Assembly: GCF_030685535.1 (NCBI RefSeq)
Contig: NZ_CP131601.1
Span: 372,001-436,000 of the forward strand
DNA: 64,000 bases
From: Photobacterium leiognathi
Lineage (GTDB): Bacteria > Pseudomonadota > Gammaproteobacteria > Enterobacterales > Vibrionaceae
Direction: 5' to 3'
The translations under genes were made by a program, and so were the position numbers. The stretch's first letter is position 1, and every line of letters begins with the position of its first letter. Of the stretch, positions 32,930 through 42,500 are shown one piece after another. Under the pieces are notes generated by a model. It had not been told where the DNA came from. It made no database searches and saw only the letters and a program-made list of their open reading frames with translations.

Positions 32930-33334
32930 TTAAGCGAAACAGCGTTGGATTTTTTCAAGTACTGGGGTATTGGCCTCTGGGAAGGCATAATCCGCGAGTT
33001 GGCTTATCGCCACCCATTCGCCCGGTTGTCCCTCTTTACCAAAAGCTTCACCATTAAATTGGTGAATAAGAAAGAAATCAAACTTAAGTGATTTATCTGG
33101 ATAGTCATGAGCAAGGGCGATAAAAGGCTCAACCTTTATTGCTTCAATACCGACTTCTTCATGTAATTCACGGATCACTGCTTGCTCTGCCGTTTCGCCT
33201 GCTTCGACTTTACCGCCAGCAAACTCCCAGAATCCACCCTGATGGGCTTTATCTGCACGTCGAGTAATAAAGATATGCTTTTTATCACTATCTAAAATAA
33301 TGCCCGCAGCAATCCAAATTTGCTTTTTATCCAT
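32930..33334 (-). CDS. mutT: 8-oxo-dGTP diphosphatase MutT (Nudix)
   Basis: MutT hydrolyses 8-oxo-dGTP to prevent A-C transversions. The protein has 134 residues from the ATG at 33334, matching the family start MDKKQIWIAAGIIL. The open frame extends 30 codons further upstream, but that part overlaps yacG and is not conserved. The Nudix box GGKVEAGETAEQAVIRELHE plus EVGI at about 39-62 is complete. It starts 4 nt after the yacG stop in a coaE-zapD-yacG-mutT operon. Confidence 0.93.
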   Translation of the reverse strand: MDKKQIWIAAGIILDSDKKHIFITRRADKAHQGGFWEFAGGKVEAGETAEQAVIRELHEEVGIEAIKVEPFIALAHDYPDKSLKFDFFLIHQFNGEAFGKEGQPGEWVAISQLADYAFPEANTPVLEKIQRCFA

Positions 33335-33338
33335 GTGA

Positions 33339-33560
33339 TCAGTAACCCATATCTTCAGACCAGCCATCAGAATCAGACAGATCTGGTGCGCCTGGAATTG
33401 ATTTTTCTTCGTCTGCCCATTCACCTAAATCGATAAGTTGGCAACGCTTACAGCAAAAAGGACGAAATGGACTCTGCTCACCCCATACCACATCAGTTTT
33501 ACAGGTTGGACATTTCACGACAGTGATATTGTCGTTGGTATTGGTTGTAGATTGAGACAC
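33339..33560 (-). CDS. yacG: DNA gyrase inhibitor YacG, zinc protein
   Basis: YacG is a small zinc-finger protein reported to bind GyrB and inhibit gyrase. The protein has 73 residues. The four zinc cysteines form CPTC (about 18-21) and CKRC (about 37-40), followed by [12 protein letters not shown], the family signature, and an acidic C-terminus. It is located between zapD and mutT as in E. coli. Confidence 0.93.
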   Translation of the reverse strand: MSQSTTNTNDNITVVKCPTCKTDVVWGEQSPFRPFCCKRCQLIDLGEWADEEKSIPGAPDLSDSDGWSEDMGY

Positions 33561-33567
33561 AAAAACC

Positions 33568-34314
33568 TCAGCAAATAGCTAGTTTGAATTCAAGATCACT
33601 TGCAACAGGTTCACCTTCGGTAAAAGGTGAAAAACGGATAGCAAAGCGATTACGGTGTCCCGATATCATAGGATAAACGCCGTCTTCAGCGCAAATTTCT
33701 AGCCTTAGTAAACAAGCATCTTCAGCATCGTATTGGAAGAAGCCATTACGGGCATGATGAGTTTTATATTGCGCTGTTTCCCTAATCAATTTTAGCCACA
33801 GGTTTAAGGCGTCTTGCAGTTCGTCTAACTCACCAAGCCATGCTCTCATCGCACTTTGCTTTTCTTCATTAGGCAGGTGTAGCCAGTGATGCAGTGAAGG
33901 AAGATCGAAACAGCAGCTGCCACCAGGGATAGAAAAGCGTTGTTTAATACTGGAAAGGAAACGATCTTCACGCAGGCTTTGACCTAAACGTGGTGATGAA
34001 ATTAGAGCTTTGTGGGCTTGCTCCATGGCATCGATCATTTGCTGTAGTGCATATTCATCGACACCATCGATATTGAGCCAGCTTTTTAATTGTTGGCGCT
34101 GTTTATCAATGTCTTTTGCTAGATCAGTTTTGACTTGGACTTGATCAAGGATCTCTAGCAAATCAAACAGTGCATTAAAGAAGATTTTATATTGCCATGG
34201 ATCGTTTTGGTTACTGCTGTGCTGCATTTGTCGCAAGAGATAATCAAGACGTAAATAGATACGGACTTTCTCCGTTAAAGGGTGTTCATAGCGCGTGATT
34301 TGCGAAGTTTGCAT
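33568..34314 (-). CDS. zapD: Cell division protein ZapD (YacF)
   Basis: ZapD binds the FtsZ C-terminal peptide and bundles filaments. The protein has 248 residues of the all-helical ZapD family, starting [20 protein letters not shown], with conserved RLDYLLRQ and a C-terminal beta-rich part. It lies between coaE and yacG and stops 7 nt before yacG. The presence of zapD fits with the Z-ring genes elsewhere in this window. Confidence 0.92.
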   Translation of the reverse strand: MQTSQITRYEHPLTEKVRIYLRLDYLLRQMQHSSNQNDPWQYKIFFNALFDLLEILDQVQVKTDLAKDIDKQRQQLKSWLNIDGVDEYALQQMIDAMEQAHKALISSPRLGQSLREDRFLSSIKQRFSIPGGSCCFDLPSLHHWLHLPNEEKQSAMRAWLGELDELQDALNLWLKLIRETAQYKTHHARNGFFQYDAEDACLLRLEICAEDGVYPMISGHRNRFAIRFSPFTEGEPVASDLEFKLAIC

Positions 34315-34378
34315 AAGGGGATTACCAAACAGGAACCAAGTTAAGAATAAGAATTATCAGTGGTTAGACAAAATATTA

Positions 34379-34984
34379 CTACTGATCTTGGCTCATTTTG
34401 AGATATTGCAGGTGAAGTTGCTCTACTTGCGAAACAAGGGCTTTATTATCGCCATTGTTAGTGATGACATCATCAGCGGCATCAAGTCGTTGATCGCGAG
34501 AAGCTTGGCTCGCCAATATGTTTTTGATCTGCTCAACAGAGACATTGTCACGTTGCTGGGTACGCTCTATTTGTACCTGTTCGTCCACATCAACAACCAG
34601 TAAACGGTTAGTCATAGTTTGCAGATTATTTTCCACCATCAGTGGAACAACCAAAAGGCAATAAGGGGATTGGCTTTGGTTGATGTCTTGCTGCATTTTT
34701 TCGCGGATCAATGGATGAAGTAAATTATTCAGCCATGCCTTTAACTCTGGTTGGCTAAAAATAGCATCACGTAACTTGGCACGATTTAACGTACCATCTT
34801 CAAGTAAGATCTCTTTGCCACATTTTTCAATAATGGCATTTAGGCCAAAGGTGTTGGGTTCAACCACTTCTCGAGCGACAATATCAGCATCAACAATATC
34901 GATGCCGTAGGTGTCTGCAAAAAGGTTAGCAACCGTGGTTTTACCGCTACCAATACCACCTGTTAGGCCAATAACAAGGCTCAT
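34379..34984 (-). CDS. coaE: Dephospho-CoA kinase CoaE
   Basis: CoaE phosphorylates the ribose 3'-OH of dephospho-CoA, the last step of coenzyme A synthesis. The protein has 201 residues. The P-loop GLTGGIGSGKTT is at about 7-18, and the conserved D33-A-D and LLHPLIR segments follow. It is the first gene of the zapD-yacG-mutT group and starts 3 nt after the pilD stop, so it may also be read from the pil operon. Confidence 0.95.
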   Translation of the reverse strand: MSLVIGLTGGIGSGKTTVANLFADTYGIDIVDADIVAREVVEPNTFGLNAIIEKCGKEILLEDGTLNRAKLRDAIFSQPELKAWLNNLLHPLIREKMQQDINQSQSPYCLLVVPLMVENNLQTMTNRLLVVDVDEQVQIERTQQRDNVSVEQIKNILASQASRDQRLDAADDVITNNGDNKALVSQVEQLHLQYLKMSQDQ

Positions 34985-34987
34985 TAA

Positions 34988-35857
34988 TTACATTCCTAAG
35001 TATGATGTTAAATACCAGTCGATAATTGGTGTGCCCCAAAGCATTGCGATCCATCCAGCAATAGCAAGGTAAGGGCCAAATGAGAATGGCGTTTGGTTAT
35101 CAGCGTCTTGCATCTTAAGTAATACAAGGCCACATAGCGCACCGACAAGAGATGATAATAACACAACGAAAGGCAGTAATTGCCAGCCAAGCCATGCACC
35201 TAATGCGGCAAGTAGTTTGAAGTCACCGTAGCCCATGCCATCTTTTTTAGTTAGCAGTTTAAATACCCAGAACACACTCCACAGCGATAAATAACCAGCC
35301 ATCGCACCGATCACTGAATCGGTTAGCGATACAGGACTAATACCAGCTACCGATAATAAGATACCCGTCCACATTAATGGCAAGGTGATTTGATCGGGCA
35401 GTAGCATTTTATCGATATCGATAAAGGTTAGTGCGATTAACGCGAAGGTAAAAAAGATCACTGCCAGTGACCACCAAGATGGTGGCAACATTAATGATAC
35501 GGTTAAGCTCATTGCAGCTGTCAGTAACTCAATAGCAGGGTAGCGTTTACTGATCGGTGCTTTGCATTCTTTGCATTTGCCGCCAAGTACTAGCCAACTG
35601 ATCACTGGAATATTTTCTAGCGCGCTAATAGCATGATTACAGTGCGGGCAGCGTGAACGTGGCACACTCAAATTAAATACACTGTCGTTTTGCTCTGCGT
35701 TGATTTCAGGGAAACACTCTTGGCATTCCTGACGCCATTGACGCTCCATCATGATAGGCAGGCGATAGATCACCACGTTTAAAAAGCTACCGACAAGCAA
35801 ACCAAAAATAACGGCAAAAAGAGGGTAAAGCCAAGGGTAATAATCAAGTACTGCCAT
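34988..35857 (-). CDS. pilD: Type IV prepilin peptidase / N-methyltransferase PilD
   Basis: PilD is a membrane aspartyl protease that cleaves type IV prepilins and type II secretion pseudopilins and methylates the new N-terminus. The protein has 289 residues with about eight hydrophobic helices. The cytoplasmic zinc site is visible as CPHC and CKEC (about 72-75 and 97-100). The two catalytic aspartates are in DIDKMLLPD and GYGDFKLLAALG. It is the last gene of pilABCD. Confidence 0.95.
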   Translation of the reverse strand: MAVLDYYPWLYPLFAVIFGLLVGSFLNVVIYRLPIMMERQWRQECQECFPEINAEQNDSVFNLSVPRSRCPHCNHAISALENIPVISWLVLGGKCKECKAPISKRYPAIELLTAAMSLTVSLMLPPSWWSLAVIFFTFALIALTFIDIDKMLLPDQITLPLMWTGILLSVAGISPVSLTDSVIGAMAGYLSLWSVFWVFKLLTKKDGMGYGDFKLLAALGAWLGWQLLPFVVLLSSLVGALCGLVLLKMQDADNQTPFSFGPYLAIAGWIAMLWGTPIIDWYLTSYLGM

Positions 35858-35945
35858 GAGAGGATCTCTTAAAAATGATGAAGTTATTGTAAGGCAATCG
35901 GCTAGGTGATCCTAGCCGATGGGAGGGGAGATAAGTAAAAAAGAA

Positions 35946-37169
35946 TTAACCGATAACACTCATTAAGGTGAAAATTGGCATATACATCGCTACCAGTAAG
36001 CCACCGATCAAGCCACCCAGAATAATGATGATGAAAGGCTCTAAAATTTGATCAAGGTTATCAACGGTATTATCGACATCTGCTTCATAGATTTGCGCCA
36101 TTTTATTGAGCATGTCATCAAGCGCACCAGATTCTTCACCGATCATTACCATTTGCAGCATAAGCTCTGGAAAAACGCCCGACTGACGTAGTGCTAAATA
36201 CAAAGGCATACCGCCAGCGGTACTTTCATAAACTTCTTCAATGGCTCTTTCAATGTATAAGTTGCCACAGGTTCTCCCTGCTGATTGAATACCTGATAGC
36301 AGCGGAATACCTGCCATAAAAGTAGTAGCTAAAGTGCGGGCAAAACGGGCAATGGTGGCTTTGAGTAATACATCACCAAAGATAGGCAGTTTTAATACAA
36401 ACTTATTGGATTTATAGCGAAAATCGTCCGACTTCTTATAAAAATAACGGTAGAGAAAAACAATCGATGCAATACCTATTGCCATATAGGTGCCATAGGC
36501 AATAAGAAAGTCTGATGCATGCATGACGATTTGAGTAAAGAAAGGCAATTCAGCGCCAAAGCTTGAAAATATCTGGGCAAATTGCGGGATAACAAAAACC
36601 AGCATTAGAACAGTTACCAGCACAGCCGTTAGCATCACCATGGATGGGTAAATCATGGCTTTGATGACTTTTTTACGCATGGCTTCGTTTTTTTCACGGT
36701 AAACTGCAATACGGGCAAAGACTTGCCCGAGGTGACCAGTTTGCTCACCAGTTGCTACTAAATCACAGTAGAATTTATCAAATAGTGGCGAGCTAGAGCG
36801 CATGGCACTGGAAAGGGAAGCGCCTGATTCTACTTGGGTGGTGATTTGCAATAAGGTGGCGCGCATTTCAGCTTTGTTATAACTGCTTGCCATTAATTGC
36901 AAGGCTTGAACAACAGGAACACCGGATTCAATCATGGTGGCAAGCTGGCGGGTGACTGCGGTGACATCTTCCCCTTTCATTTGGTCGCGCATTTTTGCCA
37001 AAATCGAAGGCGAGGTTTTCTTTATTTTCTTAATAATGATCTTTTGTTCAAGCAGTTGTTGGCGAACTTCCTGTTCTTGAAAGCCTAATGTTGTGCCTGA
37101 AACTTTACGCCCTGCTTGGTTGGTTCCACGCCAGTTGTAATAGCGAATTTTAGTGGCAGCTGTACTCAT
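35946..37169 (-). CDS. pilC: Type IV pilus inner-membrane assembly protein PilC
   Basis: PilC is the inner-membrane platform of the pilus motor. The protein has 407 residues and two T2SSF domains (about 75-195 and 275-400). They carry the paired signatures RQLATMIESGVPVVQAL and RTLATTFMAGIPLLSGI, and three hydrophobic helices. It is directly downstream of pilB (44-nt gap). Confidence 0.95.
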   Translation of the reverse strand: MSTAATKIRYYNWRGTNQAGRKVSGTTLGFQEQEVRQQLLEQKIIIKKIKKTSPSILAKMRDQMKGEDVTAVTRQLATMIESGVPVVQALQLMASSYNKAEMRATLLQITTQVESGASLSSAMRSSSPLFDKFYCDLVATGEQTGHLGQVFARIAVYREKNEAMRKKVIKAMIYPSMVMLTAVLVTVLMLVFVIPQFAQIFSSFGAELPFFTQIVMHASDFLIAYGTYMAIGIASIVFLYRYFYKKSDDFRYKSNKFVLKLPIFGDVLLKATIARFARTLATTFMAGIPLLSGIQSAGRTCGNLYIERAIEEVYESTAGGMPLYLALRQSGVFPELMLQMVMIGEESGALDDMLNKMAQIYEADVDNTVDNLDQILEPFIIIILGGLIGGLLVAMYMPIFTLMSVIG

Positions 37170-37213
37170 AAGCGGGACTCTCTATTAATATCCATATCAA
37201 AAGAAAATTATTA

Positions 37214-38899
37214 TTAAAGCTGTAATACACGTTGCAGTTCAGATAGGCTAGTTACGCCTTCAAGTAACTTTTCGATGCCTGAATCTTTTAAGCGTTGCAT
37301 ACCTTGTTTAACAGCAATATCTTCGAGTTGTAATGCAGTGGCATTTGCCATTAAGGCTTCGGCTATTTCGCGGCTAAATACCATCACTTCATAAATACCG
37401 ACACGTCCGGTATAGCCTTTATTACAATCATCACAACCTGCATTGTTGGCTTGATAAACCGTGGTATTGAGCGGCACGTTTAAACGCTGGCAAGTGATTT
37501 CATCTAGCGGGTGAGGGTGTTTACAGCTTTTACATAAACGACGGGCAAGACGCTGGGCAATGATTAAACTCAGCGATGAAGCAAGGTTAAAATCTTCCAC
37601 TCCCATATTGGTTAAACGGGTAATGGTTTCGGCTGCAGAGTTAGTATGTAGGGTAGACAATACCAAGTGACCAGTTTGGGCGGCTTTTACGGCAATAGAG
37701 GCGGTTTCTAAATCACGGATCTCACCGACCATCACGATGTCAGGATCTTGGCGTAGAAATGAACGCAGCGCATCGGCAAAGCTTAAACCGACTTGCTGAT
37801 TAATTTGTACTTGGTTAATACCGGGTAAGTTAATTTCCACCGGATCTTCGGCGGTAGAAATATTGCGCTCATCGGTATTTAAAATATTGAGCCCGGTATA
37901 AAGCGAAACAGTTTTACCACTACCAGTAGGGCCTGTAATTAATATCATCCCCTGTGGGCGTTCAAGGGCAGTTAAATAATCGGATTTTTGCTTGTCGTTG
38001 TAACCGAGAATATTGATATCAAGATTTGCCGAAGAGCTATCTAATATTCGCAGTACCACTTTTTCACCCCACAGGGTTGGTAGGGTAGAGACACGCAAAT
38101 CTATCGCTAAGGTATCTGATAGTTTTAACTTGATACGTCCGTCTTGCGGTTGGCGACGTTCGGCAATGTTGAGCTTTGACATCACCTTCAAACGAGTTGA
38201 TAAACGGCGTGACAAACTCGCAGGTGGCGTTAAATGCTGGTGCAGTATACCGTCACAGCGAAAACGAATCCGGTAGTTATGCTCGTAGGGTTCAAAGTGA
38301 ATATCAGAGGCTTTACGACGCACGGCATCTAATAATACTTGGTTGATGTAACGGGTTACAGGTGCACTGTCTTGGGTTAAATCTGTCGCTTCATCAAGCT
38401 CGGCATCGTTGATATCAACCAGCTCACCTAAATCGGCGTCACTGACTTGTTTGCTATGGCTAGTTTCACCAATATCGCTACCGTAAACACGGCGAATGGC
38501 AGATTCTAATTGTTTGTTTTCTAAAATTAGAAACTCAACAGTTTTACCTACCGCAAAACGAAATTCGTCTTGCGCATCCATATTGGTGGGATCGCTGACG
38601 CCCAAAAATAAGCTATTGGCATCTTGGGTTAGCGGTAGGGCGCGGTGGCGCAGTACTAATTCACGTTGGTAAACACTTTGACAGCAACCATCATAGTCGT
38701 AGTGGTGAACATCGACTTTTTGTAGCCCAAATAAATTAGCTAGGTTATCGGCTAAATCTAGGTCATTAAGTATGCCTAAACGGGTTAAGGCGGTCGGGAC
38801 GTTAATCCCTTCCGCCGTCACAAACTCGACCACTTGTTGTTCTTGCTCTGGGCTAATTAAATTAGCTTGAGCTAAGATAGAAGCGAGGTTGGTTTGCAT
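37214..38899 (-). CDS. pilB: Type IV pilus assembly ATPase PilB
   Basis: PilB is the hexameric extension ATPase of the pilus. The protein has 561 residues. An N-terminal MshEN/T2SSE-N module (about 1-140) precedes the GspE-type motor, with Walker A GPTGSGKT at 323-330, the atypical Walker B GEIRDLETA, and the His box TGHLVLSTLHTN. A four-cysteine zinc motif (CKSC and CDDC) is in the C-domain. It lies 7 nt downstream of pilA and is probably co-transcribed with pilC and pilD. Confidence 0.95.
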   Translation of the reverse strand: MQTNLASILAQANLISPEQEQQVVEFVTAEGINVPTALTRLGILNDLDLADNLANLFGLQKVDVHHYDYDGCCQSVYQRELVLRHRALPLTQDANSLFLGVSDPTNMDAQDEFRFAVGKTVEFLILENKQLESAIRRVYGSDIGETSHSKQVSDADLGELVDINDAELDEATDLTQDSAPVTRYINQVLLDAVRRKASDIHFEPYEHNYRIRFRCDGILHQHLTPPASLSRRLSTRLKVMSKLNIAERRQPQDGRIKLKLSDTLAIDLRVSTLPTLWGEKVVLRILDSSSANLDINILGYNDKQKSDYLTALERPQGMILITGPTGSGKTVSLYTGLNILNTDERNISTAEDPVEINLPGINQVQINQQVGLSFADALRSFLRQDPDIVMVGEIRDLETASIAVKAAQTGHLVLSTLHTNSAAETITRLTNMGVEDFNLASSLSLIIAQRLARRLCKSCKHPHPLDEITCQRLNVPLNTTVYQANNAGCDDCNKGYTGRVGIYEVMVFSREIAEALMANATALQLEDIAVKQGMQRLKDSGIEKLLEGVTSLSELQRVLQL

Positions 38900-38906
38900 A
38901 CAATTA

Positions 38907-39317
38907 TTAAGGTGTACAAGATTTCAAAGCAACTCCAGTATCATGTGTACATGACCAGGTTGGAGCTGCTGTTGAAGTGGCTGTTGCTTTAGTATATCGA
39001 ATTATTTTACCGTTTAATGCTGAATTAGGTTGGAATGTAAGTAGTAATGAAGAGGCGTCTGGAACGGAAATCTTAGCAAGATTGTTTGCTGTTTCTGTTG
39101 TTCCTAATTCAACCAGAGTCGGCGCTGTTGTGCTGCCATTTTCTTGTAGGAATAATTCATAACTTGTGATTAATCCTTTAACAGTAGCTAAACCAGAAGC
39201 TGCTTCTGTTCGTTTAACATAATCTTGATATGCTGGGATGGCAATAGCAGATAAAACACCAATGATCGCAACTACGATCATTAATTCAATAAGAGTAAAA
39301 CCCTGTTGTTTTTTCAT
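38907..39317 (-). CDS. pilA: Type IV major pilin PilA
   Basis: PilA is the pilus subunit. The protein has 136 residues from the ATG at 39317, which has AAGGA 8 nt upstream. The open frame extends 7 codons further but without support. The class III leader MKKQQG is cleaved before F, giving the mature start [14 protein letters not shown] with the conserved Glu5 and hydrophobic N-terminal helix. A C-terminal disulfide loop is bounded by Cys in WSCTHD and KSC. The central and C-terminal surface is expected to vary between strains. Confidence 0.93.
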   Translation of the reverse strand: MKKQQGFTLIELMIVVAIIGVLSAIAIPAYQDYVKRTEAASGLATVKGLITSYELFLQENGSTTAPTLVELGTTETANNLAKISVPDASSLLLTFQPNSALNGKIIRYTKATATSTAAPTWSCTHDTGVALKSCTP

Positions 39318-39663
39318 TTCTCTGTCCTTAAGTAACAAAATAATAAATGCGTTAACTCATAAATTCGCGAATGGAATTAAGTTCAGGATAGAGGCTTTAC
39401 TGTTAGAGTGAATAACGAAAAAGAGATAGCTCGGTGCGGGTTAAAAAAAAATATTGAGTGTTGCATAAGTTGCAATATTCAAAGCGAGTAACCGCGCGTA
39501 ATTACATTTGATTTTTATAATATTCAGTAAGATGTGAGATAGAAAGAGAAAAATCAGTAGTTATTCTTCTCTTTCTTTATAAATAGATGTATTAGTTAAA
39601 TAAAAGGGTCATATAACTCTGTTAAGGCAAGTTATATGCTTGAGTGTATTATTTAGAACACCT
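39318..39663 (-). other. nadC-pilA gap with a terminator-like AT hairpin
   Basis: No gene is visible in these 346 nt. On the minus strand an AATATTG/CAATATT inverted repeat (39473-39479 and 39450-39456) is followed by a run of nine T residues, so it may weakly end nadC transcription before pilA. A pilA promoter should lie between it and 39317, but I see no clear hexamers or a sigma-54 site. Confidence 0.35.
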
Positions 39664-40611
<948 letters not shown>

Positions 40612-40789
40612 TCATACCGTGAGATAGTGTAGGGATAAAGTAAAGAAGGGTTAATCCCATGTTAACCGTGATTATATCTATTGCTGTGATAGGCGAAAGT
40701 GATGAGAGGAAATTGGCTTTTGGCTATAAGCTAGTGATACTTTACCTTCAAATCTAATTTTAGTGACTCAATAGAGATGAAGGTGAACT

Positions 40790-41335
40790 ATGACGTTAAT
40801 GATTAATGATGATCATTGGGTAACAACGGCAAGGCGTGTACTGTCACCTTTTTGTGACACTCGACCTACAGATGAAATGTCGTTGCTAGTGGTGCATAAC
40901 ATTAGTTTGCCGCCGGGTAAGTTTGGTGGTCCTTATATTGAGCAATTGTTCACGGGGAAATTAAACCCTAACGATGATCCGTATTTTGAAATCATTCATC
41001 AATTTCGCGTCTCAGCTCACTGTTTGATCCGTCGAGATGGTGAGATAGTGCAGTTCGTACCGTTTAATCAGCGCGCATGGCATGCTGGCGTATCAAAATT
41101 TGAAGAACGTGATAAGTGTAATGATTTTTCGATTGGTATTGAGCTAGAAGGGACGGATAATATCCCTTACACCGATGAGCAATACCAAATTTTAACCAAA
41201 TTGACTCAAATGTTGATGTCTAGATATCCTGCAATTACACGAGAGCGTGTTACTAGTCATGAGTTTATTGCACCTGGACGCAAGACAGATCCTGGGTTGT
41301 CTTTTGACTGGTTACGTTTTAAAAATAAGCTTTAA
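40790..41335 (+). CDS. ampD: 1,6-anhydro-N-acetylmuramyl-L-alanine amidase AmpD
   Basis: AmpD is a cytosolic zinc amidase that recycles anhydro-muropeptides and thereby keeps AmpR-type signals low. The protein has 181 residues. The zinc ligands are visible as H36 (LLVVHNIS), H157 (SHEFIAPG) and D167 (KTDPG), with K165 also conserved. The ATG at 40790 has AAGG about 9 nt upstream. It connects functionally to the mur genes in this window through muropeptide recycling. Confidence 0.94.
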   Translation: MTLMINDDHWVTTARRVLSPFCDTRPTDEMSLLVVHNISLPPGKFGGPYIEQLFTGKLNPNDDPYFEIIHQFRVSAHCLIRRDGEIVQFVPFNQRAWHAGVSKFEERDKCNDFSIGIELEGTDNIPYTDEQYQILTKLTQMLMSRYPAITRERVTSHEFIAPGRKTDPGLSFDWLRFKNKL

Positions 41336-41383
41336 AAGCATAGTTATTAGACTAAAGTTTTATTTACGTATGGAAATTGGTCA

Positions 41384-41400
41384 AATTGGTAAGACCAATT
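41384..41400 (+). promoter_or_regulatory. PdhR operator 1 (upstream box)
   Basis: AATTGGTAAGACCAATT is a perfect dyad and an exact match to the PdhR consensus ATTGGTNNNACCAAT. It lies about 257 nt upstream of the pdhR ATG and 202 bp upstream of a second box. Confidence 0.8.
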
Positions 41401-41578
41401 TTCATCGTTTCCCTCCTTATTTGTCATACTTTTCGTTACCTTCCTGTATCTGGCTTTGAATGACTAATGTATTAGTAATAAGTCAGGATTTTAAATTTTT
41501 GTTAAAACCTGCTGCGTTCTATGATTTCAATCAAGTTGTATGTGGACATCCTCGATTATTTCTGTACACTTTGCTGCT

Positions 41579-41602
41579 ATAAATTAATTGGTAATACCAA
41601 TT
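41579..41602 (+). promoter_or_regulatory. pdhR promoter -10 with PdhR operator 2
   Basis: TATAAA at 41579-41584 is a plausible -10. AATTGGTAATACCAATT at 41586-41602 is a perfect PdhR box that would cover the transcription start, the standard layout for pyruvate-relieved autorepression of pdhR-aceEF-lpd. The -35 is not obvious. Confidence 0.78.
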
Positions 41603-41656
41603 ATCCGATGATTCGGACTTTATGAAACGGGTTTTATACAAGAAGCGTCGATAAAA

Positions 41657-42430
41657 ATGACTTATAAACGCATTAAACAACCTAAGCTTTCCGATGCTAT
41701 TGAGCAGGAGTTGGAGCGCTTGATCCTCGAAGGGATTTTATCTCCGGGTCAGCAATTACCTCCAGAGCGAGAGTTGGCAAAACAATTCGATGTTTCCCGT
41801 CCGTCCGTTCGTGAAGCGATCCAACGTTTAGAGGCAAAACATTTGCTCACTCGTCGCCAAGGTGGCGGGACATTCGTAAAAGAAAAGTTGTGGCAAAGTT
41901 TTTCAGAGCCTTTATTGGATTTGTTAGCGACTCATCCGGAAACACAATTAGACTTATTGGAATCTCGCCATGCGCTTGAGGGGTTAGCCTCTTATTTTGC
42001 GGCATTGCGAGGTAACGACGAAGATTTTGTTCGCATTCGAGATTGTCACCAGCGTATCCAAGAGGCGCAGCAGCAAGGGGATTTACCGGCTGAAGCATCT
42101 GCTGTGATGCAATATCTTATTGCGGTAACAGAATCGGCTCATAACGTGGTGTTGCTACATATCATTCGCAGCTTAGCGCCACTACTTGAGCAAAACGTAT
42201 TACAAAATTTCGAACTCCTAAACCGCCGACCTGAAGTGGTGGAGAAAGTAAGAAAGCACCGAGCTAATATTGTGCAGGCGATTGTTTCTGGTGAACCAGA
42301 AAAGGCCCGTGAAGCATCGCACGCACATTTGGCTTACATCGAGGAAACCTTGTTGGATTTATCGCGTGAAGATAGCAGACGTGAACGCTCTCTTCGTCGG
42401 ATTCAACAGCGCAAGGACGGGCTAGAGTAA
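41657..42430 (+). CDS. pdhR: Pyruvate dehydrogenase complex repressor PdhR (GntR/FadR type)
   Basis: PdhR represses the pdh operon and is released by pyruvate. The protein has 257 residues. The N-terminal winged helix (about 8-75) includes [20 protein letters not shown] and RRQGGGTFV. The C-terminal FCD domain is all-helical. It is immediately upstream of aceE (70-nt gap) and has PdhR boxes in front. Confidence 0.95.
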   Translation: MTYKRIKQPKLSDAIEQELERLILEGILSPGQQLPPERELAKQFDVSRPSVREAIQRLEAKHLLTRRQGGGTFVKEKLWQSFSEPLLDLLATHPETQLDLLESRHALEGLASYFAALRGNDEDFVRIRDCHQRIQEAQQQGDLPAEASAVMQYLIAVTESAHNVVLLHIIRSLAPLLEQNVLQNFELLNRRPEVVEKVRKHRANIVQAIVSGEPEKAREASHAHLAYIEETLLDLSREDSRRERSLRRIQQRKDGLE

Positions 42431-42500
42431 AGCATCCCTAATTTACTGCTTAACCTAGTCGCGACATTGTTAGTAGATTATCAACGAAAGGATAGATCGC

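Noticed and set aside
33335..33424. N-terminal extension of mutT
   Set aside because: It lies within yacG, is not conserved, and the ATG at 33334 fits the family.
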